From: Tilletia caries
Lineage: Eukaryota > Basidiomycota > Exobasidiomycetes > Tilletiales > Tilletiaceae
DNA length: 64,000 nt
Reading direction: 5' to 3'
Assembly: GCA_032718865.1 (NCBI GenBank)
Contig: JALUTQ010000007.1
Location: forward strand, 868,001 to 932,000
Part shown: piece after piece, positions 1 through 8,841 of the stretch
Position numbering within the stretch: the stretch's first letter is position 1
How the letters are laid out: the number at the start of each line of letters is the position of its first letter
The notes under the pieces: model-generated
Told to the model about the DNA's origin: nothing
Seen by the model: the letters and a program-made list of their open reading frames with translations, nothing else
Database searches by the model: none
Made by a program: the position numbers and the translations under genes

Positions 1-580
1 GGTAGGACGTTGGCCATCACGGGGTTCATCAGCCCCAGCATCGATCCTGGTGCGCGCGCCGTCCTGCTTGGGCCCGGGCTCCCGAGTGACACCGCAGCTC
101 CGCCATACTGAGGGTTGGTCGCAGCACGGAAAACCAGCGGACTCATCCCGAGCAGACCCGACCGACTCGCCTCAGGATCGTCTCGCATGATGGAAAAGCT
201 GCTGTCCCCGGGGGGTAGCAAGAATGCCGAAGGTCCTGCGCGCATGCCTGGCGGAACTGGCGAGAAGGATGCCGGGGGTGGTATTGCGTTGCGGTTGGCC
301 GGGCGGGAGGGGCCATCTGGGATTTGGCCTGCTCCACCATTCAGTGGGCCATGGCCGGTCGGGGGTGTGAAGGGCGTCCTCGCTGCCGACGGATCCAGGC
401 GATTCATGGTAGTACGCGCGCTTTCTAGGAGGCGCCAGATCTGTTACGCTCGAGCCCTCTACCTCCTGCTTCCGTTCGATGTGATGGTCTTGCTGTACCG
501 GGTTCCCGCGCGGGCCTTCCATCCTTCCTGAGCGAGTGCAACACCTCGCGCCTTTCTGCGGTTAAATCTAGCAATTGAGT
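1..580. other. unassigned sequence at window edge
   Basis: No gene is supported here. A short plus-strand frame enters from the left edge and stops near 111, which could be the C-terminus of a truncated gene, but I recognise nothing in it. Longer frames on both strands have no family features and overlap one another as GC-rich shadows. Confidence 0.3.
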
Positions 581-832
581 TGTGAGACGGCCTCTGGGCG
601 TGGTCTATGGGTCTCCCAGTAGTCTCAGTCTGCCGAGCATCTTTCTTCTTCCCTTTACGAGCTTTGGTTCCTCTCCTTGATACAGACCAATCCTCTGTAC
701 TTCAGTCCTCTCTAAGTACAATCCAGCACTTCTCCTTGGCGTCGGATACCCTCCTTGTCTGTCTCTCTCTTGCAGTGGTCGGTTGTGAAGTCTCTGCAAG
801 TCTCCTTTCCTCACGGAAGGTCACATCTCACA
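581..832 (+). repeat. LTR-like fragment of a copia element
   Basis: The segment begins TGTGAGA and ends TCTCACA, a perfect 7-bp terminal inverted repeat of the TG...CA type expected for an LTR. Three bases later (836-847) lies GGTTATGAGCTC, the same primer-binding-like motif that follows the 5' LTR of the copia element at 14.9 kb. Here too the motif overlaps an ATG, giving a gag-like start (Met-Ser-Ser-Ile-Thr) that runs into a stop after 13 codons. No second LTR and no copia coding domain follow, so this looks like a remnant. The rest of 848-1863 holds no coding region I can support. Confidence 0.5.
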
Positions 833-1864
833 ACTGGTTATGAGCTCAATTACTCTGGCCACGGAGCGACAACGGAGTTAGGCGGACAAGATCATCGTCA
901 AGGCGTTTCCTCTCTTCCCCGCTGCGCTGCGCTCCCTGCGCTCGCTCGGTACTGGCTCGGCTTCGGCAGCTTTGGGTCGGCAAGCGGCTGCGTTGCGACG
1001 TCGGCACTCTGCACCACAAGCAGTCAGCAAGAGGCAGTCGGTTATCGGTACCGCCAGTGGGACGCGACTCGGTCCCGTCGTTACTGGCGTAGAAGCCAGC
1101 GTCAAGGCTCGGTGCGCGCAATACGAACAGCCAGGATGGTCTGTTGTGCTTGCCTGGCATCGGCGGCGGCGGCGGAGGACGGAAGGGGTATCCACAACGG
1201 AGTGCGGACGCCGACAGCTCAGTGGTGAGCTCGGCGAGGATTGCGGTCGCATCAGACCAGGCGGAATCGGCTCGGACACCGGCGCTGGCGCTAGGATCCG
1301 GGCGATACCGAGTGATGCGACACACGAGGCTCACGCATCGCTGCGTGGTCTCGGACGAGCGCAAGAAGGTCAACATCGGCGGTGACCTAACGCCAACTCG
1401 CGGCAGTCGTCGGCAGACGCAAGACAGCGGCTCGGAACGCACGATCGGCGGCCCATGCGACCAAATGGGCGCGCGCATCGATGCGGAGACGAAGGGCAGC
1501 TCTGCTTACGCGCAGGCTGACCACGGCTCACGTCTCCGGTACGGCGCGAGGAGTGACTCCCTCGTTGCGGTACACCTGAACAGCTTCGGAGAGCCAGGCT
1601 ACGGCACCGGACTAGTCACCCAGTGACGACGGCATCGGACTCGAAGCAACAAGGCAGAGCAGACTGCGGCACAGTCTGTTGGCTCGGTCGGACGCGTCCC
1701 TTCCACCAACTGTGGGATGCGGAACATCGGGCGGGAGAGGAACGTCAGCACATTCCGTTCTCTCCAAGCAGCGAGCAGGCAACGTCAACGCGACGTTGAG
1801 CTCGGCTGAGACCTCGATAGCGGTGGTCTTGGCGGCAGAACGCATCGGCAGGGTCATTCCCTGT

Positions 1865-2611
1865 AGGCAGTCTCTTCGGCATCAACCTCCGCTTTCACTT
1901 CGCCATCCGACACTTCACCACCCCCGTCCTCCTCGCTTCCGCGTCCTGATATGCGATACGAAGACCTCTTGGATACGCTGCGCTCTCGGTTGCCCGCTCT
2001 CCGAACCGCTGTCACAGCCCGAGACTCCGGTGCTAGTCATTCGACCCACATTCAGCTCCCTTCTTCGGTTCGTCGACTTTCTCTTTCGGTCGCGTCGGCT
2101 GCGTTGGCGATATCCCGCGCTCGTGAAGCTTGGGCGGCGGCTCGCTCGGAGCTGCATGACGCCTCGTCTCCGCCGCGCGATTCGTGTTCGCCCTTCGACA
2201 CTCGTGTCGCTGCGATCGATCTGGCCTTGGCTCGTCTTCAGTCAGCATGGGCTTCGATGGGAACAAGAGCGACACAGCCCTCCTCGATTGCTGCTCACCC
2301 TGGCGTGCGCTGCAGGCCTCCAGTGTTCGCCAGCAGGATCAACGCGGATGCGTGCCGGCCGAAGGATCGCGATGCGCTATCGAGAAGCATCAAGCGACAA
2401 CCGCAACGACCCACCGTGCGATCGATTTCAGGCCCCTGCCGTATGCATTCGGTCGCTGCTCCGTCGCTCAGGCTCCTGTCTTCGCCTCCCTCTCTCACGT
2501 CTCCAGCTCCTTCAAACCTGGCCAAAGTCACAGACGTCCAAACCTTGTGCATCTTGCACGCTCTTTTTCGTACCGGTCGCAGTTCTGGTTTACATTTTTG
2601 CTTCTCGATGA
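1865..2611 (+). pseudogene. decayed relative of the FHA/tail-anchor LTR-element protein
   Basis: Plus-strand coding remnant. The frame opens after a plausible intron acceptor (CTGTAG ending at 1864). It contains repeated Ala/Arg/Trp motifs such as REAWAAARSEL and LALARLQSAWASM that resemble the C-terminal half of the protein encoded at 7526-5967 (LALQRVASAWTDARR, YDAWQEARRS). The last hydrophobic stretch (FFVPVAVLVYIF, stop near 2609) is in the next frame, so there is at least one frameshift. The sequence after the stop also matches the 3' region of the 5465-8227 element. No FHA-like part was found upstream. Homology is judged by eye. Confidence 0.5.
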
Positions 2612-2750
2612 CTCTGCGCGCCTACTTCAACCCTTCAACCTCTTCATACTCGCTCCGCTTCTTTCCTCGTTCTCTTCTTGACCCCCCCACTGGCTACAGT
2701 TCCTTCCACCACCACGACTCGGGACAGTCGTCTTTCGTCGGTGGGGATGT

Positions 2751-3452
2751 GCTGGATGACCACGTGCTGAACACGTGGCACCAGTATCTTATCTTATCTC
2801 TCTCCTTCTTCTCTTCCACTTTCTTCTCACACTCTCACACTCTCCGCATAGCAACATCCTCGCCTCCACTTTCTCACGCTCGCATTCTCTCGCCCTCATC
2901 CTTTCCCTTCCCGAGCTCATCCTCTGTACTTAGCTTTCCTTGTGCTGTACGGTGGTCAGTGCTCTCTTCTTTCTCTCAATTCTCTCTTGGCTTCACTTCC
3001 TTCCGTTCCGTTCCGATTCCGTTCCGCTCCACTACGTGCCACTCCGTGCCACTCCGATCAGCTCCACTTCCTCTTTCCACTTTTTGCCTTCAGATCGTTG
3101 CGCAACGGTGCGCTCCTTCTTCCTCATCTTTCCCTCGCTCACCTTTGCGACAACTCCCTATACTCTCTCCCGCTCCTAACAAGCTGCTCTCTAGTATATA
3201 ACAGCTCCCTGTACTTAGTTATCCATTCGAATTCCACACTCATCTGCACTCTCTACTCTTACTCTGGCGTTGCCTCAGTTCTCCCTTTGACGTTGTCTCA
3301 GGTATTGGACGTTGTCCTCTTATTTTCTGTACTCTCCAAGCAGGTCAGTACTACTTTATCGGCACGCAACCGATACCTTCCTTCTTCGTCATTTTACTCA
3401 CTCTTCACTTGTAGTACTTCGTTACTCACTTGCTAGTCTACCTAGTAGTTCA
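2751..3452 (+). repeat. probable 3' LTR of the plus-strand relative
   Basis: It starts TGCTGGATGACC directly after a purine-rich GGTGGGGATG tract, exactly as the 5465-5710 LTR does on the other strand (TGCTGGACAGGG after GGTGGGGATG). It shares runs such as ATCTTATCTTATCTC and CCCTTCCCGAGCTCATCC with that LTR, and ends near CTAGTAGTTCA. At about 700 bp it is much longer than the 246-bp LTRs. A TATATAA box sits at 3195-3201. The right end abuts the truncated recombinase of element A. Boundaries are inferred from similarity only. Confidence 0.5.
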
Positions 3453-3465
3453 CGGGTTCGGATCC

Positions 3466-5464
3466 CGCTAGCACACCCACACGGCAGCGTCGAATGGATC
3501 CCCGAGGTGAAAAGCAGGACGTAGGGCGATGAGGATGGCTATTGGCTGCGGTGTATGGGATGCGCGGGGGTTTAATAGCTGTGGCGGGTGTCTGGCGAGC
3601 GGCGCCGCGGAGAGCCTGCTTGACGGTCTCGTCCTGAGACTTGAGGTGAGCGCCGTGAATGATGTGGTAGGCCCGAAGGCCGCTCACCCACTTGCTGATC
3701 GTCTTCCCGTTATAGATTCCCGCCGAGTTCGCGATGAAATCAACCAGCGTCCGAGGCTTGATGGGGAAGATTAGCTGCTCGGGCAGATCGACAGCAGTTG
3801 CCCACGCGTACCACTGAAGGACGGCGGAGGCGTAGGAGTCGAGCGTGGACTTGGCCCAGGAGGCCATCAAGGTGCGCGATACTCGCTCGGGGTCGTGGAA
3901 GGGTGGCAGCTGGGGGCGGTTTGACGGGATCCATGCCAGTAGGCGCTGGGCGGCAGGAACGTCGGGACGACTGACTGCAGGAGGTAGCGCACGTGTGGTA
4001 AGGTGCGGTCGAGGGGGGCGAGGAGTGGTAGGGTTGTGAGTTCGCGTTGAAATGGAAGCCAGCGCAGGCGAGGTGACTGAGGAGGGTGTAGGCGTGGTTG
4101 CGGGTCGTGTTCGTGATTGCAGAATGTCGAGAGCGGCTCGGATATGATCGTCAATGAGCGACGACATGGTGTGAGAAGTGGTCGGCAATGGGGGATGGGA
4201 GGTGTAGAGGTGGGGAAGGTGGTTGGTTCCGCGATTGCCCACGTGATGGAGCGTCGGCAGGTTGTGTTCCGAGCGAACGTAGGTGGGACAAACGTCAATG
4301 TTCGCTTGAGCTTCGAGAATACGAATGCGCTGGAGGATGAGCATGACCGATTGGTGCCGCATGTAACCTGACTGAGAGGAAGCGACCACTGCCGCGTTGT
4401 CGCAATGGACTGGAAGCGCGCAGTCGGCAGCGCCCCGGTCGATGGCGATCCTCAATCCGATCTCAAATGCGAGTGCCTCTGCCCACAAGACGGAGAAAGG
4501 AGTGGGTATGTTGTGGCTGAAGGGGAGGCTGTATATGTCGTTGCCGATGAAGACGCCGACGCCCCACTCAGAAGCGTCCGTGTACAGCTGCAGATCGCGT
4601 GTGGTCGTGTCTGCGGCAAAGCAGCGCCTTCGGTCGGGGTCTGACAGGGCGGTGTGCCAGAGGAGGTCGGAGTGGAGCTGTCGAGGGGGGTGAAGAGGTG
4701 CTTCGCGGTGGTGGTGGGAGTTCACGGCCTGAAATTGGCGAAGGTAGGCAAGGCGCTTGCGGCCCGCAGAGTGGACGAACGCGGCGTGCTGGAGCTGGCC
4801 GAGGAGAGTGTCTGCTTGCGCGAGTGTTGAGCGAGGGCGCCTCATCCAAGCGCAAACGTTCTCGAGGTAGCGTTGCCGCTTGGTATCGGGCAGATGCACG
4901 GTGCGCGCGGGGATATCGAACACGAAACCGGTGTACTGCTGTGTGGTTGCGAAATCTCGGTCTTTCGAAGCTTTCCAAGGAAGACCCAAGGGTTTGGTGA
5001 TGTTGTCGATTGCGTTGAAGGAGGTGACAAGCTGGTGGGGAAGGGTAGCGCCCGTGAGGTTGCGAAAGGAACCGAAACCATCGTCGGCCTGCTCCTCTCC
5101 TTCCTGCGTGAGAAAGTAAGCAGCACGATGGTGCGCTTGCGGGAGGGTGTTGAAACGTCGCTGGCGGAGAGATTGATTGGCAAGATGGAGGTCTCCCAAG
5201 GGAACGGTGATGAAGATGAAATCGTCCACCCATTTCAAAACCACAGCCACGCCATTCCGGCGCATGATGTCGGCTGACGCGTCTGCGACGAGGCCCCAGG
5301 CGCCAGCAGCGGGAGAGAGGCCAAAGCCCAGGCAGTAATCGATGTAGAAGTTCGATTGCTCATCATGTAGGACAGTGCCAGGCCACTGGGATGGGTGAAG
5401 GGGGATGGTTCGATATGCAGCGTCGACGTCGCGGACGGCTGCTTGTGCGGATGGTGGCAGCATG
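3466..5464 (-). pseudogene. RT (C-terminal part), RNase H and truncated tyrosine recombinase of element A
   Basis: One long minus-strand frame. RT continues from VRDVDAAYRTIPLHPSQW, with the catalytic acidic pair in WVDDF. RNase H follows (LYTDASEWGVG, the Glu in WAEALAFE, and HCDNAAVV), then the N-terminal SAM-like part of a tyrosine recombinase (ASWAKSTLDSYASAVLQW, SKWVSGLRAYH). Near 3540 the frame shifts, and the recombinase similarity continues in the neighbouring frame to about 3466 (ALRPAFHLGDPFDAAVWVC), then ends. The catalytic Arg, HxxR and Tyr are absent. Unlike element B, RNase H and recombinase share one frame here. Upstream, the coding sequence continues across the insertion at 8228-8245 and 8403-8815. 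Confidence 0.75.
5458..5464. repeat. target-site duplication, left copy
   Basis: CAGCATG immediately left of the LTR at 5465 is repeated immediately right of the LTR end at 8227 (8228-8234). Removing one copy plus the element restores an uninterrupted reverse-transcriptase frame on the minus strand. Confidence 0.75.
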
Positions 5465-5710
5465 TGTACTAGATGAACTAGCAGTGAGCAGCAAAGTGCA
5501 ACAAGTGAAGAGTGAATGAATGACGAGGAAGAAAGGACTAAGTACAAGGGATGAGCTCGGGAAGGGAAAAGATGAGGAGGAGAGAGGATAGCGTGGGAAA
5601 TGTGGAGGTACTGGTGTTGCTATGCAAGATGCGTGTGGGAAAAGAAGGAAGTGGAGAGGAAGAGATCGAGATAAGATAAGATAAGGTGGCCACATGGACC
5701 CTGTCCAGCA
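5465..5710 (-). repeat. 3' LTR of the FHA-carrying element
   Basis: A 246-bp terminal repeat. Read on the minus strand it starts TGCTGGACAGGG and ends CATCTAGTACA. It is indistinguishable from 7982-8227. Confidence 0.85.
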
Positions 5711-5966
5711 CATCCCCACCGTCAAAAGACGACTGTCCCGAGTCGTGGGTGAGGAAAGAACTGCAGCCAGTGTGAGCCAACGGGAGAAGGAGAAAAGAAG
5801 CGCAGCAAGGATGAAGAAGTGGAAGGGTTGAGGAACGTGCCGCGTGCGCGAAATCATCGAAAGGCAAGAATGTAAAGGAGAACTGTGACGTGGACGAAAA
5901 GGGCGTGCCAGTTGAGAATGGTGTTGAGGTCGTGTCGGAATGATGTCAAGAGGAGTGCAGGGGCAG

Positions 5967-7526
5967 TTACGTTTGGCACCTGGCGAATGCGTGCAAGGTG
6001 AGGTGCTGTAGGATAATGAGGGAACCAAGGACGACGAAGATGAAGATGACCGCCGTGACGACGATCTGATGCAGATCAAGGGAACCGGTAACATGAATGC
6101 GCCCAGAACGGTCACCATCAAGTTGATAGAGCGACGATCCATACAGGGGAGAGGACGGCGAGTAGAAGCAGGGGGTTTCCAACAGCGCTGGGACCACTGC
6201 ATCCGAGGTCTGGAGATGCTTCCCGACGGAGGTCGCAGAAGTCAGATTCAGATCGACGGAACTGAAGCCAGAGCTGGAGGTGGGGGTTCGACTGTCCTGC
6301 AAAGGATCAGGGTCGGGACAGGGATGCTTCATCGTCGACGTCGCCGAGCTGGACGGAACCAGAGTGGAGGGCGAAGGAGGACCAGAAGACCGCCGAGCTT
6401 CCTGCCAGGCATCGTAAATCCGCCGCAAAGCATGCTCCAAGGACCGTTCTCGAGCAACGCTGTCTACCCATCGACGTGCATCAGTCCAAGCCGAAGCTAC
6501 CCGCTGCAGAGCCAGATCCGCCGTCGCCAAGCCGTGCTTATCCGCAACCTGGGCCGTGGATGCCGAAGACTGCGAAGGCGAGATGATAGTTCCAGAAGCT
6601 CTGGCGGCTTCCACTGAGCCCGGATGCTGCCGCCTGAAGCTTGTCACGAACTGCGAGTAAGAAAAGGTGGGCAGCGGCTCCGATGGCAGCAAAGTCGTCG
6701 AAATGGGCGTCAGGGCCCGGTTTCCATCGCCTGCAGTGTTGGTAGCACCCCTCGCATTCCTCTGCAGCTGACCCCCTGGCTGTGTCAAGGCCACCGCTGA
6801 GGTTTGTGTCCGGACATCATCAGCGGAATGACAGACTCCCGACCATCGCGTGCCTTTGGGAGCCGAGGCGCGTGTGGCGCGTGGAGAGGTAGCAGTGGAG
6901 TCAGAGGCGGATGTTGGCGAGACGGTAGATGAGGACGAAGGTATTGACGCGTGAGAGATGGTGGGTAACGGAGCGTATACCGATGTTGAGTGTGATGGCT
7001 TGGAGAACATCGCGTCCTTTGGATCGAGTTCGATCGCGTCGCTCGAAGCAAGAGAAGATGAATGGTCGGGGTGAAGAGTTGGGATGACGGTGGAAATTAC
7101 TGCCGTTTCGTCGATGTGCACGATGCAGATAACTTCGCAGAGAAAGTCAAGATCGGATCGGGATCCCACGGGCTTGCCGAAGTACCCAAACTCCAAGCGG
7201 TCGCCGCTCGCGAGAACGAATTGGCTGTCCGCCTGACGGACCTGGCGCACGGGGTAGCGGTTGAGGAGACTGCCGAAACGGTCGGACTTGGGCGAGATGT
7301 CCCGAAACCAGAATTCGGACTTGTAAAAGGTAAGTTCGGACAGGATGTCCGGAAGCGGTGCCGGGAAGCAGCCATTGCCACTGCTGGTAGGGCGCAATCC
7401 GGAGTCATTCCCGCCGAGCTTGATAATGCGATACTCGCCAGAGGCGAAGGAAAAGGTTTTGTCACCGAACGAGTAAGGGCTGTTGGGGTGAGACTGAAGG
7501 GTGATGGTATAGGTCGACGTTGGCAT
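5967..7526 (-). CDS. FHA-like domain protein with C-terminal membrane anchor, encoded by an LTR element
   Basis: A 519-aa uninterrupted frame. The start is the Met at 7526 (MPTSTYTITLQSH). The frame extends 45 codons further upstream, but the similarity begins at this Met. Residues about 5-140 fit a fungal FHA-type beta sandwich: an N-terminal YTITL strand, a GCFPAP loop, FWFRDISP and SGDRLEFGYFG. The usual phosphothreonine-contact residues look altered: KLGGN where GR is expected, no His after the Ser, and LLNRY for the NG turn. A Ser/Thr/Pro-rich linker follows, then Ala/Trp-rich helices near 385-425. Residues about 485-505 (VVTAVIFIFVVLGSLIIL) form a single membrane span, so a tail anchor is likely. 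There is a 455-bp leader to the 5' LTR. The cellular role is unknown. FHA assignment is by motif pattern, not search. Confidence 0.6.
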   Translation of the reverse strand: MPTSTYTITLQSHPNSPYSFGDKTFSFASGEYRIIKLGGNDSGLRPTSSGNGCFPAPLPDILSELTFYKSEFWFRDISPKSDRFGSLLNRYPVRQVRQADSQFVLASGDRLEFGYFGKPVGSRSDLDFLCEVICIVHIDETAVISTVIPTLHPDHSSSLASSDAIELDPKDAMFSKPSHSTSVYAPLPTISHASIPSSSSTVSPTSASDSTATSPRATRASAPKGTRWSGVCHSADDVRTQTSAVALTQPGGQLQRNARGATNTAGDGNRALTPISTTLLPSEPLPTFSYSQFVTSFRRQHPGSVEAARASGTIISPSQSSASTAQVADKHGLATADLALQRVASAWTDARRWVDSVARERSLEHALRRIYDAWQEARRSSGPPSPSTLVPSSSATSTMKHPCPDPDPLQDSRTPTSSSGFSSVDLNLTSATSVGKHLQTSDAVVPALLETPCFYSPSSPLYGSSLYQLDGDRSGRIHVTGSLDLHQIVVTAVIFIFVVLGSLIILQHLTLHAFARCQT

Positions 7527-7981
7527 GATGAATAGTAAAAGCTTGAGGTCAGAGTGGACAGAACTGAAGCAGTGACTGCTGGTGGGTGAGGGAAAGCGAC
7601 AGGCGACAGCACAAGCCGAAAGCGAAGTCAGATGAGCTGGAGGCGCGCGCAAGGTGGTCATGGCTGGTGGGAGTGGTCTCTACCTCGACAGCTGCACCTG
7701 CGACGGATTCGGGTGACTATTTGGACTGTGGAGTAGAAGACGGCGAAGAAGGAAAGAGTTGGACCGAACGGAATTCTGGAGGCGTCAAGACGGGGTCGAT
7801 TGTCGAAGAAGAAGAGGGAGTAGAGTGTGGATGGTCGAGCGGGCAAAGGTGAGAAAAAGTGTGTGAGAAAAGTGAGCTGTGAGAGGGCAGCGAGGGAAAG
7901 GAAAAATGTGATGGCTGTGTAGGGCTGTGGGTTTCTTGCCTGCGTCGTTCGCTCAGCAAGAGAGATCTACTCTCATCACCA

Positions 7982-8227
7982 TGTACTAGATGAACTAGCA
8001 GTGAGCAGCAAAGTGCAACAAGTGAAGAGTGAATGAATGACGAGGAAGAAAGGACTAAGTACAAGGGATGAGCTCGGGAAGGGAAAAGATGAGGAGGAGA
8101 GAGGATAGCGTGGGAAATGTGGAGGTACTGGTGTTGCTATGCAAGATGCGTGTGGGAAAAGAAGGAAGTGGAGAGGAAGAGATCGAGATAAGATAAGATA
8201 AGGTGGCCACATGGACCCTGTCCAGCA
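7982..8227 (-). repeat. 5' LTR of the FHA-carrying element
   Basis: Identical in my reading to 5465-5710. It would contain the promoter for the minus-strand transcript. The inner edge is followed by TGGTGATGAGAG, a candidate primer-binding site. Confidence 0.85.
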
Positions 8228-8245
8228 CAGCATGAGGATGATGTT

Positions 8246-8402
8246 CTAGAGATGGATGGCAAAGGGAGGAATGAGTGTGATCAGTCAGACGGTACTGATG
8301 AAGGAATGGATGGATGATGTGAATGCTCACTCCATAGCACCTCGTGATGGAGAGGTGTGGAGTGGCTAGATGGATGGCATGAGGCGCCGAGGCGGTACTC
8401 AC
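8246..8402 (-). other. probable spliceosomal intron inside the RT gene of element A
   Basis: On the minus strand the RT frame reads ...SSARALC and meets GTGAGTACC (donor at 8402). 157 bases later CCATCTCTAG (ends 8246) is followed by sequence that restores the frame as NIILMLPPSAQAAVRD. Element B reads through the same place without a gap (RDMCAAILRHPRTAQAFVRD). A CTGAC branch-like motif lies upstream of the acceptor. Splicing is inferred, not shown. Confidence 0.6.
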
Positions 8403-8815
8403 GCAAAGGGCTCGAGCGGAGCTCCATGTCGTGGGCCAATGGGATGGGTTGAGGTGTCCGTTGATACTGATGGACTGCGCGTCGCGCGGAAAAGAGAAGT
8501 CTTGAGTGAGGCGGAATGATGTGATGTCCTTGGGGACTAGGCCGAGTGGTGAAGTTTGGAAGTGGCCAAGGTTGGAGAAGACGAAGTCGCGAGAGAAAGG
8601 TCCGCCGTACCGGCCGGCGGCGACTTCCTTCTGGATGATGGATTGCACTGCGCTGGGATTGTCTCTTGCGGTGCGATGGTTTGGTGGTGTCTGTGTGTGG
8701 TGAAGTGGGGGAATGCCGATGTCAAATCCAAATGAGATTGATGAGACAAGGGTGGGGTACCGGCGGGCTAAGCCCGTTCGTCGCAGGGCTTTGCGCCACC
8801 CGCCGGGCAGCAATG
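8403..8815 (-). pseudogene. N-terminal RT exon of element A
   Basis: Minus-strand frame with GGWRKALRRTGL, VAAGRYGGPF, HFQTSPLGLVPK and LNPSHWPTTWSSA, matching segment by segment the RT N-terminus of element B (EGWSRALRNHGL, LESGRYSGPH, HFQTSPLGLRPK, LHPDEWPTTWNSF). The frame is open well upstream into the gag region and lies +1 relative to gag, with no Met of its own near the start of similarity. Expression by frameshifting from gag is therefore plausible. It is interrupted downstream by the intron at 8246-8402 and then by the LTR element. Confidence 0.7.
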
Positions 8816-8841
8816 GGGTGATGGGGCTGGTGGGTAGACGC

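Larger units (their letters stand above)
5465..8227 (-). mobile_element. non-autonomous LTR element (LARD-like) carrying an FHA-like gene
   Basis: A 2,763-bp insertion inside the RT gene of element A. It has direct terminal repeats of 246 bp (5465-5710 and 7982-8227) that I find identical on base-by-base reading, TG...CA ends, and a 7-bp duplication CAGCATG. On the minus strand the internal region starts TGGTGATGAGAGTAG, a position and TGG start compatible with a tRNA primer site, and ends in a purine-rich GGTGGGGATG before the 3' LTR. No gag, protease, integrase or RT is present. The only sizeable gene is the 519-codon FHA-like protein. Identical LTRs imply a recent insertion, with enzymes supplied in trans (inference). 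Confidence 0.8.

Noticed and set aside
846..1478. 210-codon minus-strand frame
   Set aside because: Arg/Ser/Pro-rich, overlaps several other frames of similar length and shows no conserved motif. Probably a GC-rich shadow.
3453..3478. CGGGTTCGGATCCCGC looks like a tRNA T-arm
   Set aside because: The T-loop lacks the usual TTCRA pattern, and no D-arm, anticodon arm or acceptor stem can be paired upstream. It is part of the junction with the truncated recombinase.
5363..6202. 279-codon minus-strand frame across the LTR and its flank
   Set aside because: It spans the 3' LTR/host junction and is Ser/Pro-rich low complexity. It does not correspond to RT, which lies in another frame there.
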